This document shows positions 35,783 through 47,619 of a stretch of DNA of 64,000 nucleotides, one piece after another (within the stretch, counting starts at the first letter, position 1; each line of letters opens with the position of its first letter). Where the stretch lies: the NCBI GenBank assembly GCA_032622095.1, contig CP136068.1, forward strand, positions 3,823,314 through 3,887,313, written 5' to 3'. The translations under genes were made by a program, and so were the position numbers. Source of the stretch: Siphonodentalium dalli. Lineage: Eukaryota; Mollusca; Scaphopoda; Gadilida; Siphonodentaliidae. The notes below the pieces were generated by a model. It saw only the letters and a list, made by a program, of their open reading frames with translations, searched no databases and was not told the origin of the DNA.

Positions 35783-37362
35783 TTGTTCTTCTGTGAATAG
35801 ATTATTTGATTCCATGTGCTCCATTATCTTGTCTCGGATGATGCTCTCCAGTATCTTACATATTACACATGTCAGGCTTACTGGTCGATAGTTGCCTGGG
35901 GTACATTTTCTTCCTTTCTTTTATATGGGAACTACTGATGCATTCTTCCATCCTTGAGGGAGTACCCCTTCTTCTATGGATTTATTGTACAGCATGCATA
36001 AGGGTGTACTACGACATGATGCAGTCGCCTTTATAAACGCAGGATGGAGTTGATCCTCCCCGGGTGATTTCGTTGAATCCAATGCGAGCAGTTTTTTCAT
36101 AACTTGTTCCGGTGTCACTACTAGGTTTTTTAGCTCGTCGGAGAATTCTCGATCATCAAGTTCCGGGATATGATCATCATCTTCCTTTGTAAAGACGCTG
36201 CAGAAGAATGCATTAAATATCTCAGCCTTGTCTTTGTTGTCTCTAATGATGTTCCCATCTTTATCTTCTATGTCAGCTATCCCTTCTTTGATCTTTGTAT
36301 TTTGGTTGACATAATTCCAGAAAGATTTTGAGTCTTTCTTGAAGTTAGCTGCAAGCTTCATTTCAAAGTCCTTGTGGGCTTGTCTGGTCGCTTTGGTGGC
36401 TAGATTGCGTGCAGCCACATATGATTTGAATGTCTTGTCTGATTTATTGTGGATATATATCTTCCAGTATTTTTGTTTTTCTTTGACGGCATTCAGCGCC
36501 TCTTTTGTCATCCACACTTTCTTCTTTTTCTTAATTTTCCCTGTCTTTGTTAGAGGAACTGTCTTGTCTCTAATGATTAATATGTTCCTTGATATGTATT
36601 CCCATGTTTCCTCTACTGACATCATATTCATTGCCGTCCAGTCCAAATCTGTAAGTAGATTGTTCGCTTGATCATAATCCGCTTTATTGTATAGATGTCT
36701 TTCCCCTATAGTCTCCACTGTGTCTACGTAGCATGTCAGAGCGAAACTCAAAGTTAGATGATCACTTTTTCCAATTGGTGGGAGATAGTTGATATCTTCA
36801 ATCATTTGTTCTTCATTGGTGAATATTAAATCCAGTATATTGGAGGTTTGTCCCTGTCTGTGTCTTGTTGGCTTTCTTACGCTTTGATGCAGCAATGTGT
36901 CATTTGTTCCCTCCAAAAATTTGTATACTTCTGAATCCACACCATTTGTTGTGCTTCTGTTCTCCCAGTTGATTTCTTTGAAATTAAAGTCTCCAGCTAT
37001 TATTTTGTGGGAATATCTTCTATCCGCCATTTCCTTCATTTGCTTGATAACTGCCTTGTTATTTTCTTCTGAACTGTGTGGGCTCCTATAAATTCCTCCA
37101 ATAGGTAATTGATCTCTGTTTCTCAGTTTTATCAGGCACCATATTGATTCATCACATTTTGTTTTTGGTTCTATGAGGTTCGCTTTAAGATCTGGGTGTG
37201 GGTATAGATTGCTATGCCGCGTCCTTTTTCCAGAGGAGTGTGTATCATGTCAAATCCATCCATCTTGAATTCAATCATTTGTAGATGCGATACATTCTTA
37301 GGCTTGGTTTCTGCATTGCGATCATTTGGAATCGTCCTAACCGAGGGATGATTTGGATACAA
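35783..37362 (-). pseudogene. CR1-like ORF fragment, unit C
   Basis: Same truncated fragment as in unit B (open frame 35921-37039, endonuclease part 37171-37362), with the same TAA stop after residue 372. Not functional. Confidence 0.9.
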
Positions 37363-39043
37363 CGATTTCTAGACTACCTTATATTAACTTCCCATTTTCG
37401 GTGAAAACTCTAGTGATAGGTATATAAGGGACAGGGTACTTAGAAAGACACTAAATCGGTGAAATTATAGTTTTTTTTTTTAAAGTTGCAGTCTTGCAGA
37501 TATCTCTATGACTGGGTAAATCCCTGAACATTTAAATGGAAACCCTGTAAGCTGTGCGTCAAGAATCACTGACAGAGAGGTCGTAAATGTCCCGGGGGAC
37601 GACGGACATGCAACAAATACAATTATAATTGTCTTTTGACTTCAGTGGATTATTACAAAATGCGAGGTTTGTTAATGTGACTTTTCTGGGTTTTAGTTCT
37701 AAACAGTCGAGAGTTTTGTGCATATTATCAGTGATTATTAAAAAACAATGTAGTTTTTGACAAATTCAACAATGATTTGTGGTATTACTATTTACAGTTG
37801 CTAGAAATTTCAGACGCATACTCCGTCATATTCAACAATGTCAGATCACAGGTGTTGGTAGTTTTATATACATTTTTCATGAAAATGTTATCCCATCTTA
37901 CAATATAAACTATCAAAACCTGTGGTCAGATATGTCTACATAAATAACTAGACCCAAATGAGTCAAATACATGCATATGATATACTGGGAATGATACATC
38001 CACAAAAGTTGGAATCACTGACTTTTATGCACTTTTAGAGATCTTTTGGGGAGTTATATGTACAGTACAGTCAGAGTGTGGTACTAAGTATAAGGAAAAC
38101 ACTCAACACGGTGGGAACCCCACTAAGCCCACCGTGAATCACCGGCATTCACGGTGATTTTTCTCTCTCTCTCTCTCTCTCTTGTCGGTGACCACTGGAA
38201 TTTGTGGAAATAACTGGGAATCACCGCGAATCACAGAGAATCTCTTCAAAACGACCTCATCTATAATTATTGTATCACGTCATCCATAGCCGAAACCCTT
38301 TACTGTAGTTTATTCTAAAACATACACTCAGTGGCCCATGCATTGTAAGCTGCTGTACATTATATTTATATTATGGTTGATATTTAAAAAAATTCCAGAA
38401 TGATTAACTAGCTACTAGTACATGTATAGGTAAAATAAATAAACAATTTGTTATTGTATGGATTTCTTCCGTCCCTCGATCACTTATTTCAAATTTTTAG
38501 CGCAAATCTCGTATTATTTACACACATGCACAAACATATATGTATAATACAATCATTCAAGTCCATTAAAACAATTAAATCTGTTTTAATTTATTTTTAA
38601 TAATGCTGTCTTTTTTAGCAAAATGTTTAAAACATCGAAATATGCGCGAAACGCAAATATGGATAACATTCACCAGCTCTCTCATTTGTTCAGGCCCCGG
38701 CATCAATGCATCCATAAACTCTCCCGAGGGAAGTCTGATTCAGCTAGCGTGTATGTTTTTGTTTCTTTTATTTATTGGGGTTTTGGATTTAACCCTGGAG
38801 GATTTGGAAGGGGCGGAACTACTTCCCTAAAACCCACTTTTGAATTTTAATGATTATCATGCTATGGGTGTATAATAACATGAAGTGGATGAAACGGGTG
38901 TATAGTGTAAATATATATACTAGCTAATAATAATAAAACAAAATGTCGGTGACCACTATTCAATTCAATTTAATTACTCTTCATCATGTTAGATATCACA
39001 GAGTATGTGCATAATTATAATATAACAATACATATATATTATA

Positions 39044-40090
39044 CTAGAAGGTGACCCGACTTCGTCCGGGCTTTGACATTGAATTGACCATTTTGAAGGT
39101 CAAGGTCAGGTGGGGTCACGATTTGACCCGTCCAAAACACTCCCTGGAAACAATTACCACTATGGTCCACTAAGTATCAAATTTTGTCAAAATCCGTCTG
39201 GCAATTTTCCAACACCAACACCCCAAAAATGGTGGAAATTGGGCAAGCGGATACCGGAAAATCGGCCCAGCGGATACCGAGATACCCTATGTATCAAATT
39301 TCGTCCGTAAAAATCCGCCAGTTTTACCCGATTTGATTTCCACTAAAGTATGTAAACGCGCCTCATATACACACGCTCATTAATTATCAAGCTTCAACGT
39401 AAAGATAAATTAGCATTGTGTGGTAAATTTTAACTAATTATTTTCTCGCAGTCAAAGTTGAACAATTTCGACGTTGTTGACATTGACGGCTTGGGGCCAC
39501 CGGTAGATTCCATTTCGCAACAACGAAGTATCATTTCAGCTAAATGGATTCTTGGATGAGATTCCAGACCCGCGGGGTAAATGTAAACAGCTTGAGCCTA
39601 TGCGTGGTGTGAATATACAAAAAATAAATCTATCGACAATAGACCTAAGAATATTAGCTGTAACAAAATTTATATATCAGAAATTGTAATAAATGATATA
39701 TTTTGGGATAGATGCACGATTTTTAATAGCCTGCAAATTGACAATATATATTGTAAATGTTATAATTTTGGGAAAAATACACGATGCGTAATTGCATGCC
39801 TGCAAATTGCTAACGTTCGTCGACGTATGAATATAGAGTTATCCTCCCTGCATCGCAGTGCTAAATCCGGCGTGATAGTACTGCGGATCCCGAGATATGA
39901 GTTTTGAAGGCCAAGGTGACGTCGCACGGGCAAATCAATAGGCCTATGTTAACCCCCGGCCGAAAATACCCCCACGTACCAAGTTTCATCAAAATCGGGT
40001 CGGTCGTTTTTGAGTTCATCGATTACACACACACACACAGACAGATACACACACACACACACACACAGATCTTTCAAAATATATAATAGA
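39044..40090 (+). mobile_element. ~1 kb interspersed element, unit C first copy
   Basis: Corresponds to 20251-21288, with a longer CA run at the end. It joins directly to a second copy at 40091. Confidence 0.65.
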
Positions 40091-40985
40091 CTAGAAGGTG
40101 ACCCGACTTCGTCCGGGCTTTGACCTTTAATTGTCTATTTTGAAGGCCAAGGTCAAGTGGGGTCACGATTTAACCCGTCCAAAACACAGTGCCCGAACAA
40201 AAGTACCCGACAAAAGTACCCGTCGAAATCCATCCGGTTTTACCCGATTTGACCTTGAATTGACCATTTTGAAGGTCAAGGTCAGGTGGGGTCAAACACC
40301 AACACCCCAAAAATGGTGGAAATCGGCCCAGCGGATACCGGGAAATCGGCCCAGCGGATACCGAGATACCCTATGCATCAAATTTCGTCCGTAAAAATCC
40401 GCCAGTTTAACCCGATTTGATTTCCACTGAAGTATATAAACGCGCCTCAAGTTTCAACGTAAAGATAAATTACCATCGGTGCCCGAGATATCGCCAAGAC
40501 GTCTGAAACAGTCAAATGCATCGGCCGGGTAAGAGTTAACGTGATCTAACTGTATGACCTCTAACGACGTCATAGAAGTTACGCATTGTTTTTACCCTGA
40601 TAGAAGATCGTACCACTTCTTCTTAATAATTGAGTCAGATAACTAAAACGGATACATACATATTATATATCGTTGGAAAGAGGAAACACGAAAGATTCTC
40701 ATAGTGTCATTATTATGACTGGCATGTTATTATTCGCGCTGTTTCGAATCGATTTGTAAGCACCGAACTGAAATATATTAGCGCAAAACGGCGTAAAAAC
40801 AGATTTGACCTCGGCACGTGAAAAGTTGACCTCGCACGGACAAATTAATAGGCCTATGTTAGTCCTGACCCGAAAATACCCCCACATACCAAGTTTCATC
40901 GAAATCGGCTGGGCCATTTTCGAGTCCATCGATTACACACAAACACACAAACAAACAAACAGATCTTCCAAAATATATAATAGAT
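40091..40985 (+). mobile_element. ~1 kb interspersed element, unit C second, diverged copy
   Basis: Begins again CTAGAAGGTGACCCGACTTC and ends CAAAATATATAATAGA, but the interior differs from the first copy in many places and includes sequence absent from it. It is therefore an independent family member rather than a recent duplicate. Confidence 0.65.
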
Positions 40986-41404
40986 AGTGTGCGATGCATG
41001 AGGAGTTCTGAGTGATTATTATGTGCAAGATTGTACACAATATACATGTATATTGAACTAGGAATAACATGTGACTGCACAGTGTCCGTGTTATTTCAGA
41101 CAATGATAGTATAATGGGTGTCAGTTAGCTCTTACATAACCTTTGAAAGTTCCACCATGTCTGTAAGAGCTGTCAAAATTAATTGTCCCCATTGCAACGC
41201 CGCGCATAGGGTGCGAGTTTCAACCATAACCATATGAGCTACATTTACATGTAGTGTTCACTTTGCTATTCAGAATGCAGATTATATTGTTTCACAATTA
41301 AGCGGGTCTCGAGCTTCCGAATTATACATGTACGTAATTTGGAAGGAGGTATAAGATATAGGTTGACTTTAATTGATACCGATAATCTATGTACATGCAC
41401 ATGC

Positions 41405-42624
41405 AAATAAAGATCATTAAACCAAAATTGGAAAGGTAACACGAGTAACCTGGTGGGTGATATATAACGGTGTTAGTTTTACTAAAGTTTGAAAATGATA
41501 TTATTATTACAATGATATATTGATAAATATGCGGTATATTTGATTGCACCTGCTCTGAATAAAACATGTATTTGATACTGCCAGAGATATTTACGAGCTG
41601 TACTCAGTTTTCGCATATAAGTGAAACAAACGCTCTTTATCTCTACCATGTAATGACTAGACTAACTGGGAATTATCTGTATGCCGAAGAATGTTCGGAA
41701 CCCAAACGTTCTTCGATCACAATAATACAACCAGAAAGAGGCCGTTCATGTATAACAATGTTTAGCGTACTTATCGGCATATGCTGATCCATGATCCGCG
41801 ATGTATCAAAATCGATCATAATTTTGACTTTCAAACCAACAAGTGTTTTTAAAATGAGCAAGAAGTTGAAACTGAAAACATTATATGTTTTTTTTTCTCA
41901 AGTCACCATGTCAAAAAGTTTAAAAGATAAAAATGTGCGCGAAGCACACAAACGGACTACAGTATAATAAAGTCTTCCGTATACAGCTAATTTTAATTGT
42001 ACATTACTACTAGTATGTTGTCTTTTTCAATTGTTTTTAAATGAAAAAAAATACATGCGAATACATGTATAAGCGTTTCGCAGTGATTGTCGGCAATCCA
42101 CCGTGTTTCACGGTGATTCGTGGTGATATATAGTGAGGTGGGAATAACCTGTTGAAACCTTGTTGATTAGACAATAGCGCTGTGCTAATCCTTTCCACTA
42201 AGGCCCACGCTGTTGAGTGGGTCACCGTGAATCACTCTCCCAAAAATATCCCCACCGTGTTGAGTGTTCTCCTTACAGCACACTCTGACTGTACTGTATT
42301 AAGGTCCAAAAAATCTCTAAAAGTGCATAAAAGTCAGTGATTCCAACTGCTGTGGGGACATATAGTCCAGGAGATATTGGTCGACCTCTGCACCCCCCCC
42401 CCCCAGGACTCAACTTCACCCCACTAATTTTCTTTCTTAATGTCTCCTCTAATTTTTTTCACTTGTTAACAAGAAAAAAAAGTGGCCGCAGAGACTCCAG
42501 ACAAGATGGCGTCCATCATGGCGGCCATTTTTTTAATATGCACTAGGTCTCTTTGATCACCATTATAGTAAAGATGATAGCACATGCGGTCTTGTTTTCC
42601 GCTCGATTCGTTATGCTAATATGA
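41405..42624. repeat. 1,220-bp local tandem duplication, first copy
   Basis: AAATAAAGATCATTAAACC at 41405 recurs at 42625, and everything between repeats with few changes. It spans the right part of the TIR element, its right TIR, the inverted 26724-type segment and a spacer with AAGATGGCGTCCATCATGGC. Confidence 0.95.
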
Positions 42625-43838
42625 AAATAAAGATCATTAAACCAAAATTGGAAAGGTAACACGAGTAACCTGGTGGGTGATATATAACGGTGTTAGTTTT
42701 ACTAAAGTTTGAAAATGATATTATTATTACAATGATATATTGATAAATATGCGGTATATTTGATTGCACCTGCTCTGAATAAAACATGTATTTGATACTG
42801 CCAGAGATATTTACGAGCTGTACTCAGTTTTCGCATATAAGTGAAACAAACGCTCTTTATCTCTACCATGTAATGACTAGACTAACTGGGAATTATCTGT
42901 ATGCCGAAGAATGTTCGGAACCCAAACGTTCTTCGATCACAATAATACAACCAGAAAGAGGCCGTTCATGTATAACAATGTTTAGCGTACTTATCGGCAT
43001 ATGCTGATCCATGATCCGCGATGTATCAAAATCGATCATAATTTTGACTTTCAAACCAAAAAGTGTTTTTAAAATGAGCAAGAAGTTGAAACTGAAAACA
43101 TTATATGTTTTTTTTTCTCAAGTCACCATGTCAAAAAGTTTAAAAGATAAAAATGTGCGCGAAGCACACAAACGGACTACAGTATAATAAAGTCTTCCGT
43201 ATACAGCTAATTTTAATTGTACATTACTACTAGTATGTTGTCTTTTTCAATTGTTTTTAAATGAAAAAAAATACATGCGAATACATGTATAAGCGTTTCG
43301 CAGTGATTGTCGGCAATCCACCGTGTTTCACGGTGATTCGTGGTGATATATAGTGAGGTGGGAATAACCTGTTGAAACCTTGTTGATTAGACAATAGCGC
43401 TGTGCTAATCCTTTCCACTAAGGCCCACGCTGTTGAGTGGGTCACCGTGAATCACTCTCCCAAAAATATCCCCACCGTGTTGAGTGTTCTCCTTACAGCA
43501 CACTCTGACTGTACTGTATTAAGGTCCAAAAAATCTCTAAAAGTGCATAAAAGTCAGTGATTCCAACTGCTGTGGGGACATATAGTCCAGGAGATATTGG
43601 TCGACCTCTGCACCCCCCCCAGGACTCAACTTCACCCCACTAATTTTCTTTCTTAATGTCTCCTCTAATTTTTTTCACTTGTTAACAAGAAAAAAAGTGG
43701 CCGCAGAGACTCCAGACAAGATGGCGTCCATCATGGCGGCCATTTTTTTTATATGCACTAGGTCTCTTTGATCACCATTATAGTAAAGATGATAGCACAT
43801 GCGGTCTTGTTTTCCGCTCGATTCGTTATGATAATATA
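42625..43838. repeat. 1,220-bp local tandem duplication, second copy
   Basis: Near-identical to 41405-42624. The C-tract near 43613 is shorter than the one near 42393. Confidence 0.95.
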
Positions 43839-44292
43839 CAACCCTTACAAATTAGCCGAAAATCCGACACCAGAATCCAATATGGCGGCCAAGATGGCAG
43901 CCGAAATGTGAAAATATGCTATTTTTCTGACATGTTACCACCTTTCGTTTGTCTCTGTGGGACAATGTTTGCAGTTTTGCGTCATGTTATACATTTATCG
44001 TATAGAGGAGTCATTGGCGAATACATGGGGACCATAATATACATTCATTGCGGGATATTTTTGTCCGATATCACGTTTTCCCAAATGCCGGTATAATAGG
44101 TCAAAGCCGAATCTACGTTAATAACGCGATGTAATGTTTCGAATCAATGAATGTTATTGCTGTTATAACAACACCCATGCATATATATTTGCAGGAGATA
44201 CTCGAGCTAGGATTCCTCTTATACCTGAGTTGAGGAATATTAACCCAAATCCAAGATGGCGGCCAAAATCGCCACCAGAAATAAAAAATCCC

Positions 44293-44576
44293 TCATAATA
44301 CTCACTTATTTATGTGGGCAGTAGCCTCTATACGGGCGCCTGTGTCGCATAAGATACTATGGTGGCGGGATGGGGTGGTGGGTGGGCACTCATAATACTC
44401 ACTTATTTATGTGGGCAGTAGCCTCTATACGGGCGCCTGTGGCGCATAAGATACTATGGGTGGCGGGATGGGGTGGTGGGTGGGCACTCATAATACTCAC
44501 TTATTTATGTGGGCAGTAGCCTCTATACGGGCGCCTGTGGCGCATAAGATACTATGGGTGGCGGGATGGGGTGGTG
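44293..44576. repeat. 98-bp G-rich minisatellite, ~2.9 copies (unit C)
   Basis: Three copies, the first with GTGTCGCAT and a missing G. The last stops at GGGGTGGTG and new sequence begins at 44577. Confidence 0.95.
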
Positions 44577-44985
44577 CACACTAAATTCAAAGTTGGTAAA
44601 TTAACGATAAAAGTAGTTAATTTAACTACTTTAGGTAGTTCGTATTCATCCCGCTACCTTGGGTGGTTAATTTTACTACCTGATGGGTAGGTAAAAAATT
44701 AAATACCTTTGGTAGTTAAAATAACTACATTCGGTAGTTAAAATAACTACCCCCGGGGGCTATTTTAACTACCCAACGGGAGGCAAATTTTTAACTACTT
44801 TGGGTAGGGGGATGAATACGAACTACCCAGTAGTTAATTTTACTACCTGTGGGTGGTTGGAATTTTAACTACCTACGGGTAGTTAATCTGATAACTACTA
44901 TTGGTGGGAAAGTTTTCTACCTAGAATGGTTATTCTAACTATTTTAATTGGTAATTCAAAGGTGTCCCATCTAACCACTCCAAGC
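44577..44985. repeat. TAGTTA-type palindromic cluster centred on CCCCCGGGGG
   Basis: Many copies of GGTAGTTAAAATAACTACC-like palindromes surround a CCCCCGGGGG centre near 44750. GGTAGTTCGTATTCATCC at about 44633 has its reverse complement GGATGAATACGAACTACC at about 44811, so the two halves form a large imperfect inverted repeat with arms of ~150-170 bp. It abuts the broken end of unit C. Confidence 0.85.
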
Positions 44986-44989
44986 AGCT

Positions 44990-45790
44990 ATTTTACCTCT
45001 AAAGATAGTAATGACATGTGGACCACAAAATAAGACAATGCAGAAAATAATTTCAATATTTATTAAAAACAAAACATAAATATTTATATATATAGTTCAG
45101 AGCATTTGTGCTTTTAGCAAATTGCAATACAAGGTTTCTTACCAGGAATAAGTACATTAGCCTGCACAAAACAATGTCAATTTTGTGAAAATCGATGGAT
45201 TCTAATAGTTGAAAATTTGACCCAATGCCAGGGAATCTCATCAGACTTCAAATGTCTTAAAAGGACACTAAAACTTATTTCATCCAAATTGATTATATAA
45301 CCAAAATGGTTGTTGCAATCTGATTTGTCAATTTTTTTAAAACAGCGATAAACTGAAATGGAGTGTCATTTGACCTCAGACGTCTTTAAAAATTAAAAAT
45401 CAAAAATGAGCAATAAAGAGCGTTCCTTTAAACATATGTAGCAAAATTGGACAAAAGTAAAACTAGTAATGTATGGTTAATATTTTGGATAGGTGCTGTG
45501 GGCATCAAATTATTTATAAATGGGCTACTAATCAGCAATAAAGAGCTTTATTATATTCTTAAAACATAGATGTAACTTTGTCAGGAGTTATATTTCAGCT
45601 GCTGTTTATCCCAGATACTTAATTATTTAAATGACTTGAAGGGTCGCAAATAACGCATTCTTAACATGAGCACTGATGCTACCCAGCTAAGGTTGTGCAT
45701 AAAAAATTGCCCTAGGTCAAGTTATTTTTGGTTGCTCATATTAGAGTGAATCTGTTTTACCAAGAATCAATAAATTTATGTATATATAAA
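44990..45790. other. No feature recognised
   Basis: AT-rich sequence. Open frames are short and unconvincing. Confidence 0.45.
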
Positions 45791-45794
45791 AAAA

Positions 45795-46010
45795 ATGGAA
45801 GAACTAAGTGCCATAACTCTGGTAGAAAAGATATCTGACAATCCCTACTTTTGAACTCAAATGAGATATTGTTGTGAAAGTTTGTTCATGTTATCATGCC
45901 AAAGGTCATATATAACATTACAAAACTGATATACTAAGGGCTATAATTCAGGTAAAATAAATCTTCAAACTCAATTGATATATTCATGTGAAAGGTCCGC
46001 ATAAAAAATT
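45795..46010. repeat. Diverged relatives of the ~160-bp repeat
   Basis: GAACTAAGTGCCATAACTCT followed by TTTTGAACTCAAATGAGATA mirrors the 12.2-12.7 kb repeats. A second, weaker copy begins near 45933 (CTAAGGGCTATAATTCAGG, then CAAACTCAATTGATATATTC). Confidence 0.55.
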
Positions 46011-46790
46011 ACTGGTCTTTCACTGGGTCTCTACTTTATTCCAAAAAAATCACGTATTGGGACGTTTTTATCTATTTTAGAGATTTTTATTTGTTCAAAC
46101 ATATTTATATATATTAAAAAAATTCACTTTGTGGGCTTTGCAATACTAATGGGAGTGCATGAACTAATGGTTGTATTGTTTATATGCAGTTGTGGACTAC
46201 ACAAGAGTCGATAAATAATTCCAAAGAACATAACATGTTCATGTTCAAAATATTGTTTTATAGCTTTAACCAATAATAAAAAATACGGAAGCACCCTTCA
46301 GACATGATATCAGTCTTCAACCCAGAGAACATTACGGGCATGGATTAGTATCCCTCGTCACAACTGGGCGGAGCCACTCTCCCGTATCATTCATTACGAG
46401 CATCGAGACACCAGGTGCGTGGCATCCAAAATAGTATTGTAGCCTCTTTCATACCATTTCAGTCGAGTAGAGTCACAACAGCCCTCGCACCTCGCATAGC
46501 CATTAGCCAAAAGATAATTTTATAATTTTGTGTAGTCCACTTGAGGTATCGTTATATGCAGTGAAAGAATATATTAATCACCAAATTTGCCAAAATTGCC
46601 TTAGATAATGTTCGGCTTACAAGGAAAAATACTTGGCATCACCATTTTTTGTATGGGTATCACGTAAATCCACAAAAGCAAAGAGTATAGACAATCATAA
46701 TTGAGAACGCTCTTGTGTACTGCTTTTTTAGCCAACAATTGCACATTATTTCATTATATTTAAAATGGATAAAAATAATACCCATATAGT
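46011..46790. other. No feature recognised
   Basis: No convincing gene, repeat or inverted structure was seen by eye. Confidence 0.4.
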
Positions 46791-46923
46791 TTGACGAGAT
46801 ACAAGGCTTATTTTCGCTCGAATGTATAATTCAGCAAATGGGGGAACTTCGCTAAAGCTCGGTTCCCATTTGGAATTTATTTACTAAATCATACTCGCGA
46901 AAATAAACGATGTATCTCGTCAA
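46791..46923. mobile_element. 133-bp hairpin MITE-like element
   Basis: The ends TTGACGAGATACA and TGTATCTCGTCAA are perfect 13-bp inverted repeats. Further paired blocks are TTATTTTCGC with GCGAAAATAA, and AATGGGGGAAC with GTTCCCATT. The whole element could fold into one imperfect hairpin. Confidence 0.75.
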
Positions 46924-46929
46924 CAGTAT

Positions 46930-47281
46930 TTATGGATATTCTATATTTAACCACTCAATCAACTCATCGATGCGATGCCCGAGAGTGACAACAACTTCCA
47001 CCCCCCCCCCTTGTGTCGTCATTCTCTGGGGATCAATTCCACCAAGTACAGAATCGCAAACAAGTACTTGTAAGGGCAATTGAACATCATCACCATTATC
47101 AAAATGAAACTGTTTCCACATAAATGCGGCCGACCTAACCAGCAAGCGAGTCAGATTGTCAGTGATCATCTGACAGGTAGAGAAAACATTCAATACCATA
47201 TTGGTCAATGACATGGTACCACACGTCATTCGGAATATGTAGCAATGACTGGCAGTCTAACAAAATGTGTTGTAATTCATG
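46930..47281 (-). pseudogene. Protein-like relic of unknown function in two frames
   Basis: On the minus strand a 40-codon stretch from 47281 contains LLDCQSLLHIPNDVWYHVI and stops at a TGA (47159-47161). An overlapping second frame, open from about 47256, is open to 46930 (99 codons from its first Met) and contains RSAAFMWKQFHF and LVCDSVLGGIDPQ. Both have amino-acid patterns of a folded protein, so I read this as one exon or retained ORF broken by a frameshift between them. A poly-C tract makes a Gly-Gly-Gly run near the C-terminus. I cannot assign a family. It ends 6 bases from the hairpin element. Confidence 0.3.
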
Positions 47282-47480
47282 TCAGGAGCATTGATGATAT
47301 CGGCTAGCTTGTGTGGGTATCGTGCTTTGCTTTCCCAGTATATACCAAAATCAACAAATAAAATCACAAATGTGGCATCAGATTTCTCCCCAGATGTACC
47401 GTTACTAAACTACTGAAATGTGCCAATATTTGGTATAAAACAAAACAATGAGTATGAGGCTCTTGGGTTTGGGAGAAAAA

Positions 47481-47619
47481 TAATCCATTATGACCTGGGA
47501 TGTGGGCATAGAAAAATCTTATCTTCGGGGCCAGCTATTGGGTCCGAACAATCGGTCGAAATATCTTGTCCCTCGGGTGAGATCTTTCCATCCCCACGCC
47601 CCAGGTCATGATGGATAAT
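47481..47619. mobile_element. 139-bp hairpin MITE-like element
   Basis: TAATCCATTATGACCTGGG at the left pairs with CCCCAGGTCATGATGGATAA at the right. Interior pairing is weak. The apparent ORF across it is not credible. Confidence 0.65.

Larger units (their letters stand above)
38001..42354. mobile_element. TIR element, unit C copy with complete right TIR
   Basis: The left TIR starts CACAAAAGTTGGAATCACTG and the right TIR ends CAGTGATTCCAACTGCTGTG at 42354, its inverted counterpart. This copy shows that the TIR extends ~120 bp. A second right end lies at 43574 because of the local tandem duplication. Confidence 0.75.
35783..44576. repeat. Segmental tandem unit C (about 8.8 kb), rearranged
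   Basis: Collinear with B to about 39.9 kb, then carries an extra copy of the ~1 kb element, a 1,220-bp tandem duplication and about 375 bp lacking in A and B, before a short minisatellite. It ends inside the minisatellite at 44576 and lacks the GGCTAACTGG and CAA repeats. Confidence 0.88.
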
